This document shows positions 11,607 to 23,300 of a stretch of 64,000 bases of DNA, piece after piece. A program made the translations under genes and the position numbers. Under the pieces are notes generated by a model. It ran no database searches and was not told the DNA's origin. It was given only the letters and a program-made list of their open reading frames with translations. Location: contig NC_033567.1 in assembly GCF_001680005.1 (NCBI RefSeq), forward strand, positions 4,712,001 to 4,776,000, read 5' to 3'. Source of the DNA: Plasmodium coatneyi. Lineage: Eukaryota > Apicomplexa > Aconoidasida > Haemosporida > Plasmodiidae. How positions within the stretch are numbered: position 1 is the first letter of the stretch; each line of letters starts with the position of its first letter.

Positions 11607-12680
11607 ATGAAAAGTATAAGGAGCTTTGACCTTTTAATAAAGGGGAGAATATTTTTAAAAAAAAACGAATTCAACAAAATAGGCAATAGAACCTTTGGAG
11701 GAACCTTCAACCACAACATAAAGGAAAACGATCGAGTACCTCCAGCTTCGGAAAATCCAAGTTACAAAAATTTGTTCGATCATGCAGATGATATAAAATT
11801 GTGGGAAATAGAAGAGAAGGAAAATATTTGCCACAAGAGGGTAGAGGATTTGTCCGAGTTGGTTGAACCGTCAAATCACCCACATCAGTATGAAGGCATT
11901 TTTGTGAGGACAAGATATGCACATTATAACCAAACAGCTGAACCCGTTTTCCCAAGAAAACCAAATTTAGAAAAGGGCGAATTAGCCAGTGGAGCTAATG
12001 TAACAAGAACAGATGTCTGGCATAACCCTAAAGAACCTGCTGTCGTTTCAGTAGGTAAATTTGAACCACATAATTTTCGACCAGCTGGTTATGCTGAAAA
12101 TGCGCCCAACCCAGATAGTATAAACTCAGATTATCACCCAGATTTTAGAGAGTATAGATTAAGAAGTGGAAATGCAGACAGAAGAACCTTTATGTATTTT
12201 ATAAGTGCCTCCTACTTTTTTATTATGTCGTCTATTATGAGATCAACCATATGTAAATCTGTGCACTTCTTTTGGATCTCCAAAGATTTAGTTGCAGAAG
12301 GAACTACAGAATTAGATATGAGGACAGTAAGCCCTGGAGAACACGTTGTAATAAAGTGGAGAGGGAAGCCAATTTTTGTGAAGCATCGAACCCCTGAGGA
12401 TATCCAGAGAGCTAAGGAGGACGACAAATTGGTGGAAACTATGAGAGACCCTCAGTTAGATTCGGACCGAACTATTAAACCTGAGTGGTTGGTTAATATA
12501 GGGGTCTGTACACATTTGGGTTGCATTCCAGCCCCCGGTGGAAATTACAACGGCTACTTCTGCCCTTGTCATGGTTCCCATTATGACAATTCTGGCAGAG
12601 TTCGCCAGGGCCCCGCGCCGTCCAATTTGGAGGTTCCCCCGTATGAGTTTGTTGACGAGAATACGATCAAGATTGGCTGA
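11607..12680 (+). CDS. Rieske iron-sulfur subunit of the cytochrome bc1 complex
   Basis: This is the ubiquinol-cytochrome c reductase Rieske subunit, which carries electrons from ubiquinol to cytochrome c1 in the mitochondrial inner membrane (complex III). The product has 357 residues in one exon. Cluster motif 1 (CTHLGC) begins at residue 301 and motif 2 (CPCHGSHY) at residue 319, supplying the two Cys and two His 2Fe-2S ligands and the disulfide Cys pair; PAPSNLEVPPYEF closes the fold. The membrane anchor is at about residues 195-225. The N-terminal half of about 190 residues is much longer than in animals or yeast, starts with a basic, Ser/Phe-rich presequence suited to mitochondrial import, and contains a polar region typical of apicomplexan Rieske proteins. 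The ATG at 11607 is preceded by an A-rich leader. Syntenic with PF3D7_1439400 (from memory). Confidence 0.96.
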   Translation: MKSIRSFDLLIKGRIFLKKNEFNKIGNRTFGGTFNHNIKENDRVPPASENPSYKNLFDHADDIKLWEIEEKENICHKRVEDLSELVEPSNHPHQYEGIFVRTRYAHYNQTAEPVFPRKPNLEKGELASGANVTRTDVWHNPKEPAVVSVGKFEPHNFRPAGYAENAPNPDSINSDYHPDFREYRLRSGNADRRTFMYFISASYFFIMSSIMRSTICKSVHFFWISKDLVAEGTTELDMRTVSPGEHVVIKWRGKPIFVKHRTPEDIQRAKEDDKLVETMRDPQLDSDRTIKPEWLVNIGVCTHLGCIPAPGGNYNGYFCPCHGSHYDNSGRVRQGPAPSNLEVPPYEFVDENTIKIG

Positions 12681-12948
12681 TCCGTTGTGCCATTTTGCGG
12701 TTCCTCTGTTTAGCAGTTACTCCGTTTAGGAGTTGTTTCCTCCTTTTTTGATGCCGAACAATCCTCATGGGATACCCCAATTGGGGGAGCCATGCACCAT
12801 AGAGGTCAGGCCTACACTGGAACAGTCGTGGAACGACCCAAGACCCACCCATTTGAACCCTCGTTCACGCAGGTGGAAGCTTCATAGTGCGATCGCCAGC
12901 AGTTCCTTTTTTCTCTCTGCACATTGCGCACTACACTTTTTGTTCGTT

Positions 12949-12984
<36 letters not shown>

Positions 12985-13857
12985 CCAAGTAGGCATATTT
13001 TTGTTGCAACAAAACAGGCCATTCTTTAAAAATACCACACCGTGTATATATAATTGCGTGTGTGTGTATTTACGGCGCGCCGATTTGGGCAGGGGCGGAG
13101 CACCTTTCAATAGTGCACAAAATGGTTGGCCACAACGGTGGGAGTGACCCCAAAGAGACGTGTCAGCCACGGTGTGCGAATTTATCGATCTTCAACGTAT
13201 GTAGTATTAAAAGGTCACACTTCTACCGCTTTTCTTTATTATCCGTAGCGTTCTGTAAAAAGATGACAGTAAAAGCGTCAGGGGTTAACATTTTCTGTGC
13301 GAAATGTGTACCAAAGAGGAAAAAAAAAAAATATAAAAAGGTGAAGTGAAATTTTTGTCCATTCAAAGGGGAATACGTGGAATGACGAACATGCAAATGC
13401 AACCTTCCAGGTAAGCATGAGCAACTGTGTGTATCCCTCCCTCCTTGTCAGTTTCAAATTTTTGTCGCCGGCGAATTTGCCGTTGAGTGTAAGCGTGATG
13501 GTTTCTCCTTCATTTCGGCGTTGTGCACAAAATATGGAATCGAAAATATTTTTTAAAAATTGCGTTTTAAGTTTCAGAATGACAAATGGATCGCAAAAAA
13601 AGGGGTGGCATTACAAAAAGGGGTGTCCACGCGTGTGTAGGTAATGTGTGCGTGAACGTGTGGGTAAAAAGACTAAAACAATTGTATGAAGGGGCAAACG
13701 TAAGCACGGGCACACGAACGAGCGAACTGCGCAAGAAAGAGGGGTGCAGTGTGATCAAGCGGTGAGAGTATGCCTTGTTCATCCGTACGATTTTCTGTCA
13801 TTTATTTTCTTCTGTCTGTTTTTCCGCCTGTTCACTCTGGTTCATCGCGCCCCTGCG
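12681..13857. other. Intergenic, convergent 3' ends
   Basis: The stretch lies between the Rieske gene (+) and the SUN-domain gene (-). It includes a 20-base T run near 12953-12979. A possible two-exon plus-strand small gene at 13263-13644 is described in the findings; I see nothing else. Confidence 0.45.
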
Positions 13858-16800
13858 TCACTTCCTGTGGCAGGTGCAGCCCTGAACGAACGTGTTCAAC
13901 TTATTCGATAAATGCTTGTACAAGAGGAAACAGAAAAAATTGTTTATGAGGAAAACTATCAGGAAGATGCTTAAAAGGATGGCGTACAGTTTCCCTGTAT
14001 TTTGTGGATCTCCGTACGCGCCGCCAAAGTGGGATCCGCCGAACTGCTCACAGGTGTGCTGTGTATCGTTAAACTGTGCACCGCTACACTGCGTACCGAT
14101 ATCGCCGACATGGCCCCTGCTAAGGTATCTGATAAGGATCCTCTTGTAGTGCCTAAATTTATACACAATGTAATGAAAGAAGGTTAAATTTCTGAAAAAA
14201 TTGTAAATTTTAAAATAAAACGTTTGGAGGCTGTCCACCGAAGAGTTATAATAAATGAGGGGGGTCTTGAATATGTCGTTATGACAATGATTTTCATAAT
14301 ACCAAAAATTGAAAATATTTCTTTTTTTTTCTTTAAAAATAAAATTGGGATTTTTATCGTGAAAGGAATTCTTATTATGTAGCATCATATTTTCTTCCTC
14401 TTCACCACATATTGGAAACTTTCCTCCCATGGAGGTAGAAGTGTTTCCCCCGTTGGCACCAGTCGTTCTTCTTCCGCCACCTGGGCCTGTCCCTACTCCT
14501 GCTGCTGCTCCTCCTCTTGTGGGTTTTCCAAAAAGATATACTTTCTCTATCTCATCGTATAGTATATCTTGTAAATATTTGCAAATATATTGGAGTGAGT
14601 CAAAATTTTGTTTTTTTTCATTAATTTGTAAAATGCATATATCTTTCAAAATTTTGAAGAAGGATTCTGATTTGTTCCTATTTTTGTGTAAATTTTTCAT
14701 ATTTTTTTCGTTTATCATAATATATTTTAGCAGAAGGCTAATTGTGTTTTGTAAAATTTTAAAATTGGACAACATGTGATATATGATTTTCGTTTTGTTG
14801 TTTGTAATTTTTATGACATCCTTCAACTTGGAAATTACGTAATTATTTTTATTTTCAATAGTTTTTACTTTATCCACTAATGTGAGTAAGGCATGTCCTC
14901 TTGTATTTTTTGCTTTTTCTTCAATTTTTTCTTCTCGTATGCAATTCTGTTCATAATGATCGTACTGGATGTGATCATTCAGCATATGATCATATTCGTC
15001 CAGGTATTGTAATTTATTCTCCTTAATATATTTTTTTTTTGCTTCACTTTTTATTACTTTTTCTTTCATTTTATTTTCTGGTTTGTTAATAATTAATGGG
15101 ATTTGTTTTCCGGATTTTAATTGGACCGAATAAATTTTCGACTCATTATTCTCATCATATTCGCTAATAATATCGTACACTTCGTTAACAAGTTTGCTAT
15201 TGCTTTCTTCTGTTTCTTTTATTTCGTTTAATATTTTTATACTTTTGTCATTGTTTTTCTGCTTGTATTTTACATTTATAATATTTTTCATTTTATCTTT
15301 CTTTTGCATTTCTTTGTGTATCCCCGCTTCGTCCACATATTGCTTTAGATATCTGTCTGAGTAGATCATGTTTTCCATTTCGCCAAGGGTTAGGCACATG
15401 TTTGCCTGGTCGAGCTGACCACGTTGACTCCTTTGGGTGTGTTTTCCATGATGTGTCCTTTTTGACTGCTCCGCGTGGCCAGTACCTCCCCCTGCCTTTG
15501 CACTCTGCTCATTTTCCCTAATGTCTTTTTTTTCTCCTTCTAAGCTGGTTCTCGAAAGGGATATATGATTTATAATTAGGTCCACCAAAAGTTCTGTAAT
15601 CGCTTCGCACTGGGCTTTTTTTCGATATTGCAAGGTTTCCTCTTCCTTATTCTGTACACTTAGGATCCCCTGTTTGGGGCGCAGTAACATTCGCCTACTT
15701 TTCACCCTATGGGACAGGTCCATGAGGGTGACTTTCCCCATCCTAGCCGAAATGGTGTAAACTAGCTCATTTTTAGTACTTGGCAATTTTTCCGAAAAAA
15801 GGTAATTTGTCGTGCAATTTGGCATATGATCCGCGATGACGCCTCTTACGTAGCTTTCGATCTTCGTTAGATTCTCTCCAATTTTGCGGCTAGACAGGCT
15901 ACTCCATATATCTGCCACCAATTTGGTCATGCGTTTCATATCCCTGGGGTTTCTCATCAGCGTCATGATGTAGTAGCGCGATTGCACGTTTTTGCATCTT
16001 AACATGTGCAGATACAGCGTCAGGGTGTTAACCGTTGGGGGGGATTCAACATTCAGAGGGGGAGTTTCCACCCTAACTTGGTCATTTTTAGGGAGGTCGT
16101 CCATGTGGATCGGTTCTTCATCAGGATAGTACTCCCCATCTATGTAGTATTCCCCACTATCAGCATCCTTCTCTTCGCCCTCCTCCCAGTAGGCATAGTA
16201 TGACAAATCCGTTTTCCCCAAACGGTCGTGCCTTTTGCAAGTCCTGTTTCCGTCCGAATGGGTAAAGGAAAGACCTTGTAATTCCTTCTCAAGTGTCAAT
16301 TTATTTTTTTTCCTCAAAAGAAGACCATTCTTTATTATATCCATACATGTGCCACGGTTTCGCAGACTAGCTAGTGGGACACATCTCATGAAGAACATAA
16401 GCAATACTGAGTCGAATGGATTTTTCCACTTTGTCATGAAGTCGAAGCACCATTTGAGGCTCTCCAGGTTATGTGTCGTGCGTACCTTTCTTAGTTCATT
16501 GAAAAGGTAGATTATGATTAAGGCGTCCTGTGGTTGTTCTTTTAGTCTATTCTGTTGCTGCATTTTTTCCCAAATATAAGTCATGAGAGGGTCCTGCCCT
16601 TCCTTATGGGGGAAATACCTCGATGCATCACATGTTGGGAAACGAAAAATGGGTGAATAAGTAACGTGTAATTTTTTTATATGTCCTATTTTATTAAACT
16701 GTTTTAATAAGAAGAGTTTTCTGAACATTCCCCTTTTATTACTGATTTTCCTTTTTTTCTTCTTCAAAATTTTATACCTCCTTTTCCTCGGAGGGGGCAA

Positions 16801-18928
16801 TCTCTTTCCAGATATGAAGACGAGGTACTTTCGGAAGGTGGACTTGATTAAGTTACGTCTAAAGGTGAGCAATTTGTTAATATCCCCTGCATGTTTTTTC
16901 AAACAGACCATATCGTGGTTGCACAGAAGACGGGGCTTCCATATAGTCAGGAGCGAGTATATACGCCTATTCTGCAGTATACTGTTTTGCACGTTTTTTA
17001 TAGCTCCGTAGTTGTAGCAGTGCACTTTGGGAAGTTTCCTCTGTGGTGTTCCAGTCGGTTTCGCTGAAATGGTCCTCTTGTCAGAAGTGTGTGAAGTCGT
17101 TCCACTTTGTGGGGGAACGTCTCTTAGGATATCCACACGGCTGCACACCTTTGGGAAGACCCCCCTGATGAGCATACGGAATGGGGAAAGAAATCGCCGA
17201 CGGGTGGATACATACTTCCCCACTGTGATTCTCCCAAGAGGTGAATCATCCAAGGGGTTGAAGAAGCTATCCATTATGACGGCATCTTTCATATTGTAGT
17301 GATGGTAACTGAGCTTGTCCTTATATCTCATCAGGTAGGAAACATAAGGCATGTATTTTTTAACCACATTTTTGTAATTCACGAATGGGTAATTTTTTAA
17401 AAGCTTGGATATTCTGAGTTTGTTAAAATTTTTGAGTACAGCATACTTCTTCTTCACAGCTTTGTTCAAGATGACTAGTGAGTGGGGTGAGACGTTCTGG
17501 TTGTATCTTTTCTGTCTTAACACATTCTGTTCTGTGGATAAAGAGGAGGACACACTAACTTTGTCTTTGTTTTTATCTTTCTCTTCCTCGTTCTGTTGAG
17601 TTGTATTCACTTCAACCCCCCTGATGGTGTTCCTTTCATCAAACGCGTTCCCTATTTGTTCTGTTAAATTATCGAATGACTGTTCGTTAATGTTACCACT
17701 CTTGGAGTCCCTCTCGACAAGTTCTGCATTCATTAATTCCTTTTCGATGAGCTCCGTATCGATCAGTTCCTTCTTGATCAATTCTGTATCCATCAGCTTT
17801 GAACCGATAAGATCCGTGTCTATTAATTCTTTTTCTATCGTTTCTGGATCTAGGAAGGAGCCTTCAAACGGGGTAAAGTTGGACAATCTTGGGAGGGTTG
17901 CACCGGTGGGGGACTGTTCAATTGTGATGGTTTCGGGTGACTGCAATGCATCCTCATCGTGCTTGTTACCTACGTGTCTCTGTCCATATCGGTGGTCGCT
18001 TGTTCCTGGTGCAGTCCCTCCACCGTGCATGCGCTCCTTGTCCTCAAGGAGCACCTCCAAATTTTCAATTATCTCATGGTCGCGAATGTTTTCATTTTTC
18101 TCATGTTTGTAATTGTCGTGAAAATCTTTTTCAATCTGCGTGATGTTATCATCGGAGTATATTTTATCACTGAGCATATCAACACCAGAAGAAGCAAAAA
18201 TTTGCAAATGTGTTAAAGTACAGTAATAATTATTTTCCAAATTGTGGTGAGACAAAACAACAAACTTCATATACTTCACCCAACAGTTATCTTCATCGTA
18301 ATTCTTGCAATAATCATATATGTTAAAGAGCTCAAAGCTCTTTGTAAAGTTCGTGGCAATTTTTCCTAACTTTTTCCATTTTTTCGTTGGGTATACATCA
18401 CTCCCTAATATTTCTATAACTTTGAAATTTGACGCATAATGCTCTAGGGACACTAATCCGATTTTTTCTATGTGTATAATATCACTGAAGGAGTAGATCC
18501 ACCATATGTCCGAATTGCATGGCGTTAGCATATAACTGTCATAGTCGTACTGTTGAATCGACCGGATGTTTATAATTCCCTTGCTGTGCTCGATTATCTT
18601 CGTCCCTGTGTCTAGCGAGCCGAAGTCGATCTTCAGCTTCAGGCTTGTCAGGTTGTAGTTTTCGCCTAGAATGTATTTTTCTAAAAAGGGGCGGTGAAAC
18701 GGTTACTCAGCGGTGAAATGATTACACACCGGTGAATTCATCACGTTTGGGTACGCTGAAATGAATACGCACCGGTGAAATGATCACGTGGGGCCACTCA
18801 GGCATACCTGTCGACGCGCTGTCTTGGTTGTTATTTATGTCGTTCATATAAGTCGTATCTTTGGGGGTGAAAAAGCTTTTTATAAGAAAAAACAAAAAAT
18901 TTATTGAAATTAAAAACCACCATATCAT
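13858..18928 (-). CDS. SUN-domain membrane protein (SLP1/mid-SUN type topology)
   Basis: Two exons: 18928-18808 (ATG at 18928, 40 codons plus one base) and 18680-13858, joined in phase at a GT-AG intron of 127 bases, giving about 1647 residues. The N-terminus is a hydrophobic signal or anchor (MIWWFLISINFLFFLIKSFF). A SUN-like domain follows directly (about residues 42-200): NLTSLKLKIDFGSLDTGTKI, then SIQQYDYDSYMLTPC, then VVIELC-type strands ending at LTHLQIFASS. The middle is long, charged and partly disordered, with 5-residue repeats at about residues 317-365 and a coiled-coil-like Lys/Glu-rich part near residues 1100-1400. A C-terminal membrane segment (LLSIFLIVFLINNFFCFLLY) precedes a short Cys-containing tail. 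An N-terminal SUN domain followed by a C-terminal anchor is the SLP1/Opt-type arrangement, distinct from canonical LINC SUN proteins. It is probably the locus called SUN2 in P. falciparum (PF3D7_1439300, from memory), with a nuclear-envelope or ER role by inference. Confidence 0.85.
17711..17850 (-). repeat. 15-nt repeats coding (E/D)xELI-type pentapeptides in the SUN protein
   Basis: About nine consecutive five-residue units (EKELI, DTDLI, GSKLM, DTELI, KKELI, DTELI, EKELM, NAELV) have Leu at a fixed position. The DNA repeats in 15-base steps with substitutions. Confidence 0.8.
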
Positions 18929-20374
18929 ATTCCTTGTCTTCCGTAGTAGTAATGTTTCGATTTTTTTTTTTTTTTTTTTTTTTTCTTATTTAGCTTTCTG
19001 GCTGCTCTGCAGTTTTGAAGACTGCCCGTGTGCGTCCCCTTTGGTATGCAGCGTTAACTGAGCACTGTTGCGGGGGTACTTATTTAGACGCTTAAGAAGT
19101 CGCATGCTGCACGGTTTGCTTTGCGTAGCGATGAATCAGTTTGGTCACTTGAGGGATGATCGCGTGGGGGCATCGTACTTCCCCTAGAGTGAGTTGCAAA
19201 AAGGGGGTACCTCCGTTTCTGTGTCTTTTTCGTTTTCTCGTTTGGACTTGATGCGGAAGAGGAGAACGTTACGAATACTATTAATTGGGAAGGTCAAAAG
19301 GGTTGGACATGGTACAAATGAGCGACGCTGCAAACTAACGGGCGGTACTGCAAACAAATGGATAGCACTACGAACAAATAAGTTGCGGCGCAAACAAATG
19401 GATAATACTACGAACAAACGAAAGCGCTCTGCTTTGTGTGCTTTTCACAAAGGCGCACGGGTTTATAAGGGTCGCATACAGGTACATTTAAGTTCGACAA
19501 TTTGAAGAAAAGCGCTTAACAGGACTTTTCCTCATGTTAATGAACTTAAAACGTTGAAGAACAAACAAAAAAAAAAAAAAAAGTATAGCAGTTAAGCAGT
19601 GGGGAAACGAAACAAGCAAAGTTGCGGAGATGCCAAGTTGCGAAGCAATGCAAAAAATGAGCCTCTTTAATTTCCCCGCGTTTTGGGTTTTGTTGCATGT
19701 TTAAAAATGATGTTCCTTTGAATTTTTTCCTTTATATTATTACGACCCTTTTGCGACGTTTTTACGACGCTTTGGGACATTACACCATTGCAGAATTGCC
19801 GCGGCGCTTTTCCGCATTTTTTCCGCGCTTGTGGCACGCGTTTGTAGCATGCGTTTGCCGATTTTTCCACAAAGGCGTTCATGGTGAAAATGGTTTGAAA
19901 AAAACTGAAGTCGAGAGGGACGGGCACGGCACGTTTGGCCTCACAAGTTTTATCATTCATGTACGAGTTGTGAAAGTTTCGTTGCGTAAGTTCGCAGCGA
20001 TGGATGTAAAGAACGTTTTGCTATGCATGCATTCTGTACGCGTGCCCGTTCATGTTGTTTGTTGAACTGCACTGTTTTGTGCCCCCCAACATGCACATAC
20101 CCCTTTGTGCATCACGCTGGGGGATAAAATGGTAAAGATGTGTTTAGCTGGTGGAGGAAGAAGGAAAAATAGCGAAAGGGAGTACCCACATGGGATAAAA
20201 ACATCACAAAGGGAGTTACCTCTCCAAGAAAACAACGCCTGTAATGAACTCCATTTGTTGATTCTGTTAGCATTTCCTCGGGCACGCCGATCCACTTTGT
20301 CTGGCCGATTTGTTCGTCCCTTTTTAACTCTTGCAAGGAAAAAATGTGCCACAGGAAATTAACTCCAGCATGCC
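18929..20374. other. Intergenic, promoter of the SUN gene and 3' region of the CS/TPR gene
   Basis: It holds a long T run (18961-18984) just upstream of the SUN gene and an imperfect direct repeat of about 30 bases (AAACAAATGGATA then CTACGAACAAA) near 19350-19422. No open frame here looks coding. Confidence 0.5.
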
Positions 20375-23300
20375 TCACACGCAGAGAGCACATTCACCAC
20401 TTAGGAGGAAAATTTTTGTTCTTAAGAATTTCTTGTAATAGTGATTAAGCACATGCTTATATTCCTCAACGTTCGGAAGGAGGTCTCTCGATTTGACGCA
20501 ACAGGAAATGTCACTAAAATTTGTAAGGTTTTCTGCGTACAAAATGGAAGGGAAAAAATTGTGGCATAAATTTGTACAAATGTGTTATTGGGGCAGAATG
20601 AATAAGTGAAGGAATCGTACTTGTGCATGGATCAGGTTACGATAAAAAATATACATGTATATATGTATGTACTGCCACGTGATAATATATCAACCAATGC
20701 AGAACCTACTTGTCGCTTTCTCCTTAAGGAGTAAGGGGGGATATAGGTCCTCTTGGTGGCAGAAGTGAAAGACGCGGTTCAAAATGTGGAAGTCAACGGA
20801 GAGGTTGTCCAAATAGATTAGAAGCTGATAAATGGGGGGGAAGGAAAGGGGTGGAAAAATAAATCAGGTACACTTCGAAAATTTTGTTCGAAAGGATGAG
20901 GTATTTGGCTGGTTCACTGTCCTCAGAAGTGTACTAATCAATCGACTGATGCAACTGTAAAGTAGCACTTACGACGTCCCGAATGTTTGCTTGAATATTC
21001 CCATCCGCGTGTATGCGATGTAGAGAGGTAGAAATGGTTTGGACTATTTTAACCTTTTTAAGTCTACGTAGGACAGTTTGAATGTAAGGCACTAGCGCTT
21101 TTTGCATGTCACCATCTTGAAGTGACTGTAAAAAGTGGGCTCGTTTTGCATTCTTAAATGTGAGCGACGCTGCATCGGTAAAATGGGATACGCTTTTCTG
21201 CAAATTTTTTCTTGATGCGATCGTGAGGTTCTTATTTGGTGTAACTTTTCTTTGCTCATTTGTTTCGAAAAAGGATGAGTTAAAAATAGTGCGCAATTCG
21301 CATATGTAAGGAAGGCTAAAATTTGATAAGGAGGGGGAATAGTACTGAGAACATAGCAGCAAAATGCTGCATCTGATAGACTCCAAATAGAAATATTTTT
21401 TCTCAAGGAATGAAGCAAACTGTTGTAACTCCTGCATGTGCTTGTTGTTGATTAATGTTATTATGGGGCAGTGACTATTCATTTTTACTTTCCCTTTTGA
21501 TGCTTTTTTAATTTTTTTGATCAAAAAGGCAATTTTCTGCAGCATGGCGTTATGCTCGGGATCATGTGGTGATGTGAATTCTACAGAACTTAGACTTTTT
21601 TTTTTTTTTTTTCTCCAAATCGGTATATTTTTTGTAGTCTAAGAAAAATTTATATAGGAACGTTTTCTCTAGTATGCTTTTTAACTTGTCTTTGGAAAAT
21701 GTTTTTCCCTCTTGTGCTGCATCATTCAGGGAGAGGTACTTCGAATGAGCCTCCTCGTTGGGTCTTTTGTAATGCGTGTCGATGATGAATTCATTCTTGG
21801 GATAATTATAAATAAAGGAAAAGCAAAAGTAGAGAAGCAACAGACTAACCACATTTTCCGTTTCTTCAGAGGAAGGGTTAATATTATGGATGCTCCATGA
21901 TAAATCAATTAGTAAGGTGTAGATAACTTTCTTTAGTTGCGTCTTTTTTTTTTCATTTTCCTTATACATTTTTTGTATTATATTTAGCGTGTAGCACATG
22001 GACTTTATCATTTTTGTGACAATGTCTATTTTGAGCAACTCACATTTCTGCTTCACGTTCAGGTACTCTGTCACATTTGCAAAGAGTTCTACCTTCACAT
22101 GATTGTATGTGTGTGCATTTGTTCTACAGAAATGTTTGACGATTTTTTCGGCCTTTTTCATTTTGTAGGGGATTTTCTGTAAGAGGATGTCCCTAAGGGG
22201 GAAGAGTTGTTCCTTTTCTTGGTATGCGTCCATTGTATGTTGTTCAATTGGGAGTTCGTCTTCCTTCTGAGTGATTTCATAACGTTTCTGCAGCGCTTCT
22301 CCTTGGAGTGTATCACTTCTATCGTGACAGACTGCGCGGAGGATCCCCTGCAAGCACAGGTTACTCTGAAGAATAAAATCCAAGTCGGTGTATTCTCCCA
22401 CCAAGTAGTTGGTCAGAATGTGCATAATTTCGTCTGTCATTTTAGGGCATTCAAAGGAGTCTACATCTAGGGTGTCCATTTTTCCCATTTTGTCACAAAA
22501 GCTGCTTTCATTTTTAATGAGAAGAACAAACTGGTATACGTGAAGAAGTGTGAAAATCGAAGCTGCACAATGTTCTACATTGTTTAGGTGCAAATAAATT
22601 TCCTGTTCTTTTTCTATGAGGACAAAAATACACAGCATAATGTTTACAACGTTTTCGTAATATCTGTTGAGGTTCTTTAAACTAAACGATCTGATCATGG
22701 TGAAGAAGAAGCAGAAGTTAATGTCGTGTCGAAAATACTCCCCTACCATATGTTTGTTGATTAAAGCTAGTCTGTGCTTTACTTGGTCCGTGTGGGGGAT
22801 GTTTTCCAAGTTGAGGGTGCGTATTTCACTCAGCAGGGTGGTGAAAAGTCTCGTGTTTTCAATTCCCTTTTGGAAATCCACCAAAATGTGGTATGGTAAA
22901 TATCTCTTTATATCTTCAATGGAGAGGTGAATTTTTTCTACATTTTCTAAACATGTCTCTTCCCCTTGTTTAATCAACGCAAGTACTTTTCGTGCACTGA
23001 CAATGGTGTAGATGCTGTACATATACTGAACATAGTTTTGTGATTTTATTTTTTCTAACGTGTTCCATGTCTTCCTATGACTGCTGTTTCCATCCTTTGG
23101 CATGTTTTCCTCAAAAACGGAATCCTGCACATTGTAACATTTTACTTCTTCATTTATTATGTCCAAACAGCTGTCACATGCACGGATGCATTCTTCCAGG
23201 TTGTTCGTCAGCAGGTGGAGTAGGGAACAATTGTTCAGCACCTTTATGTGTTCTTCCTTACTTAGTTCGTGACCTGCAATTTTGGGGGTAGGGAGCTTAT

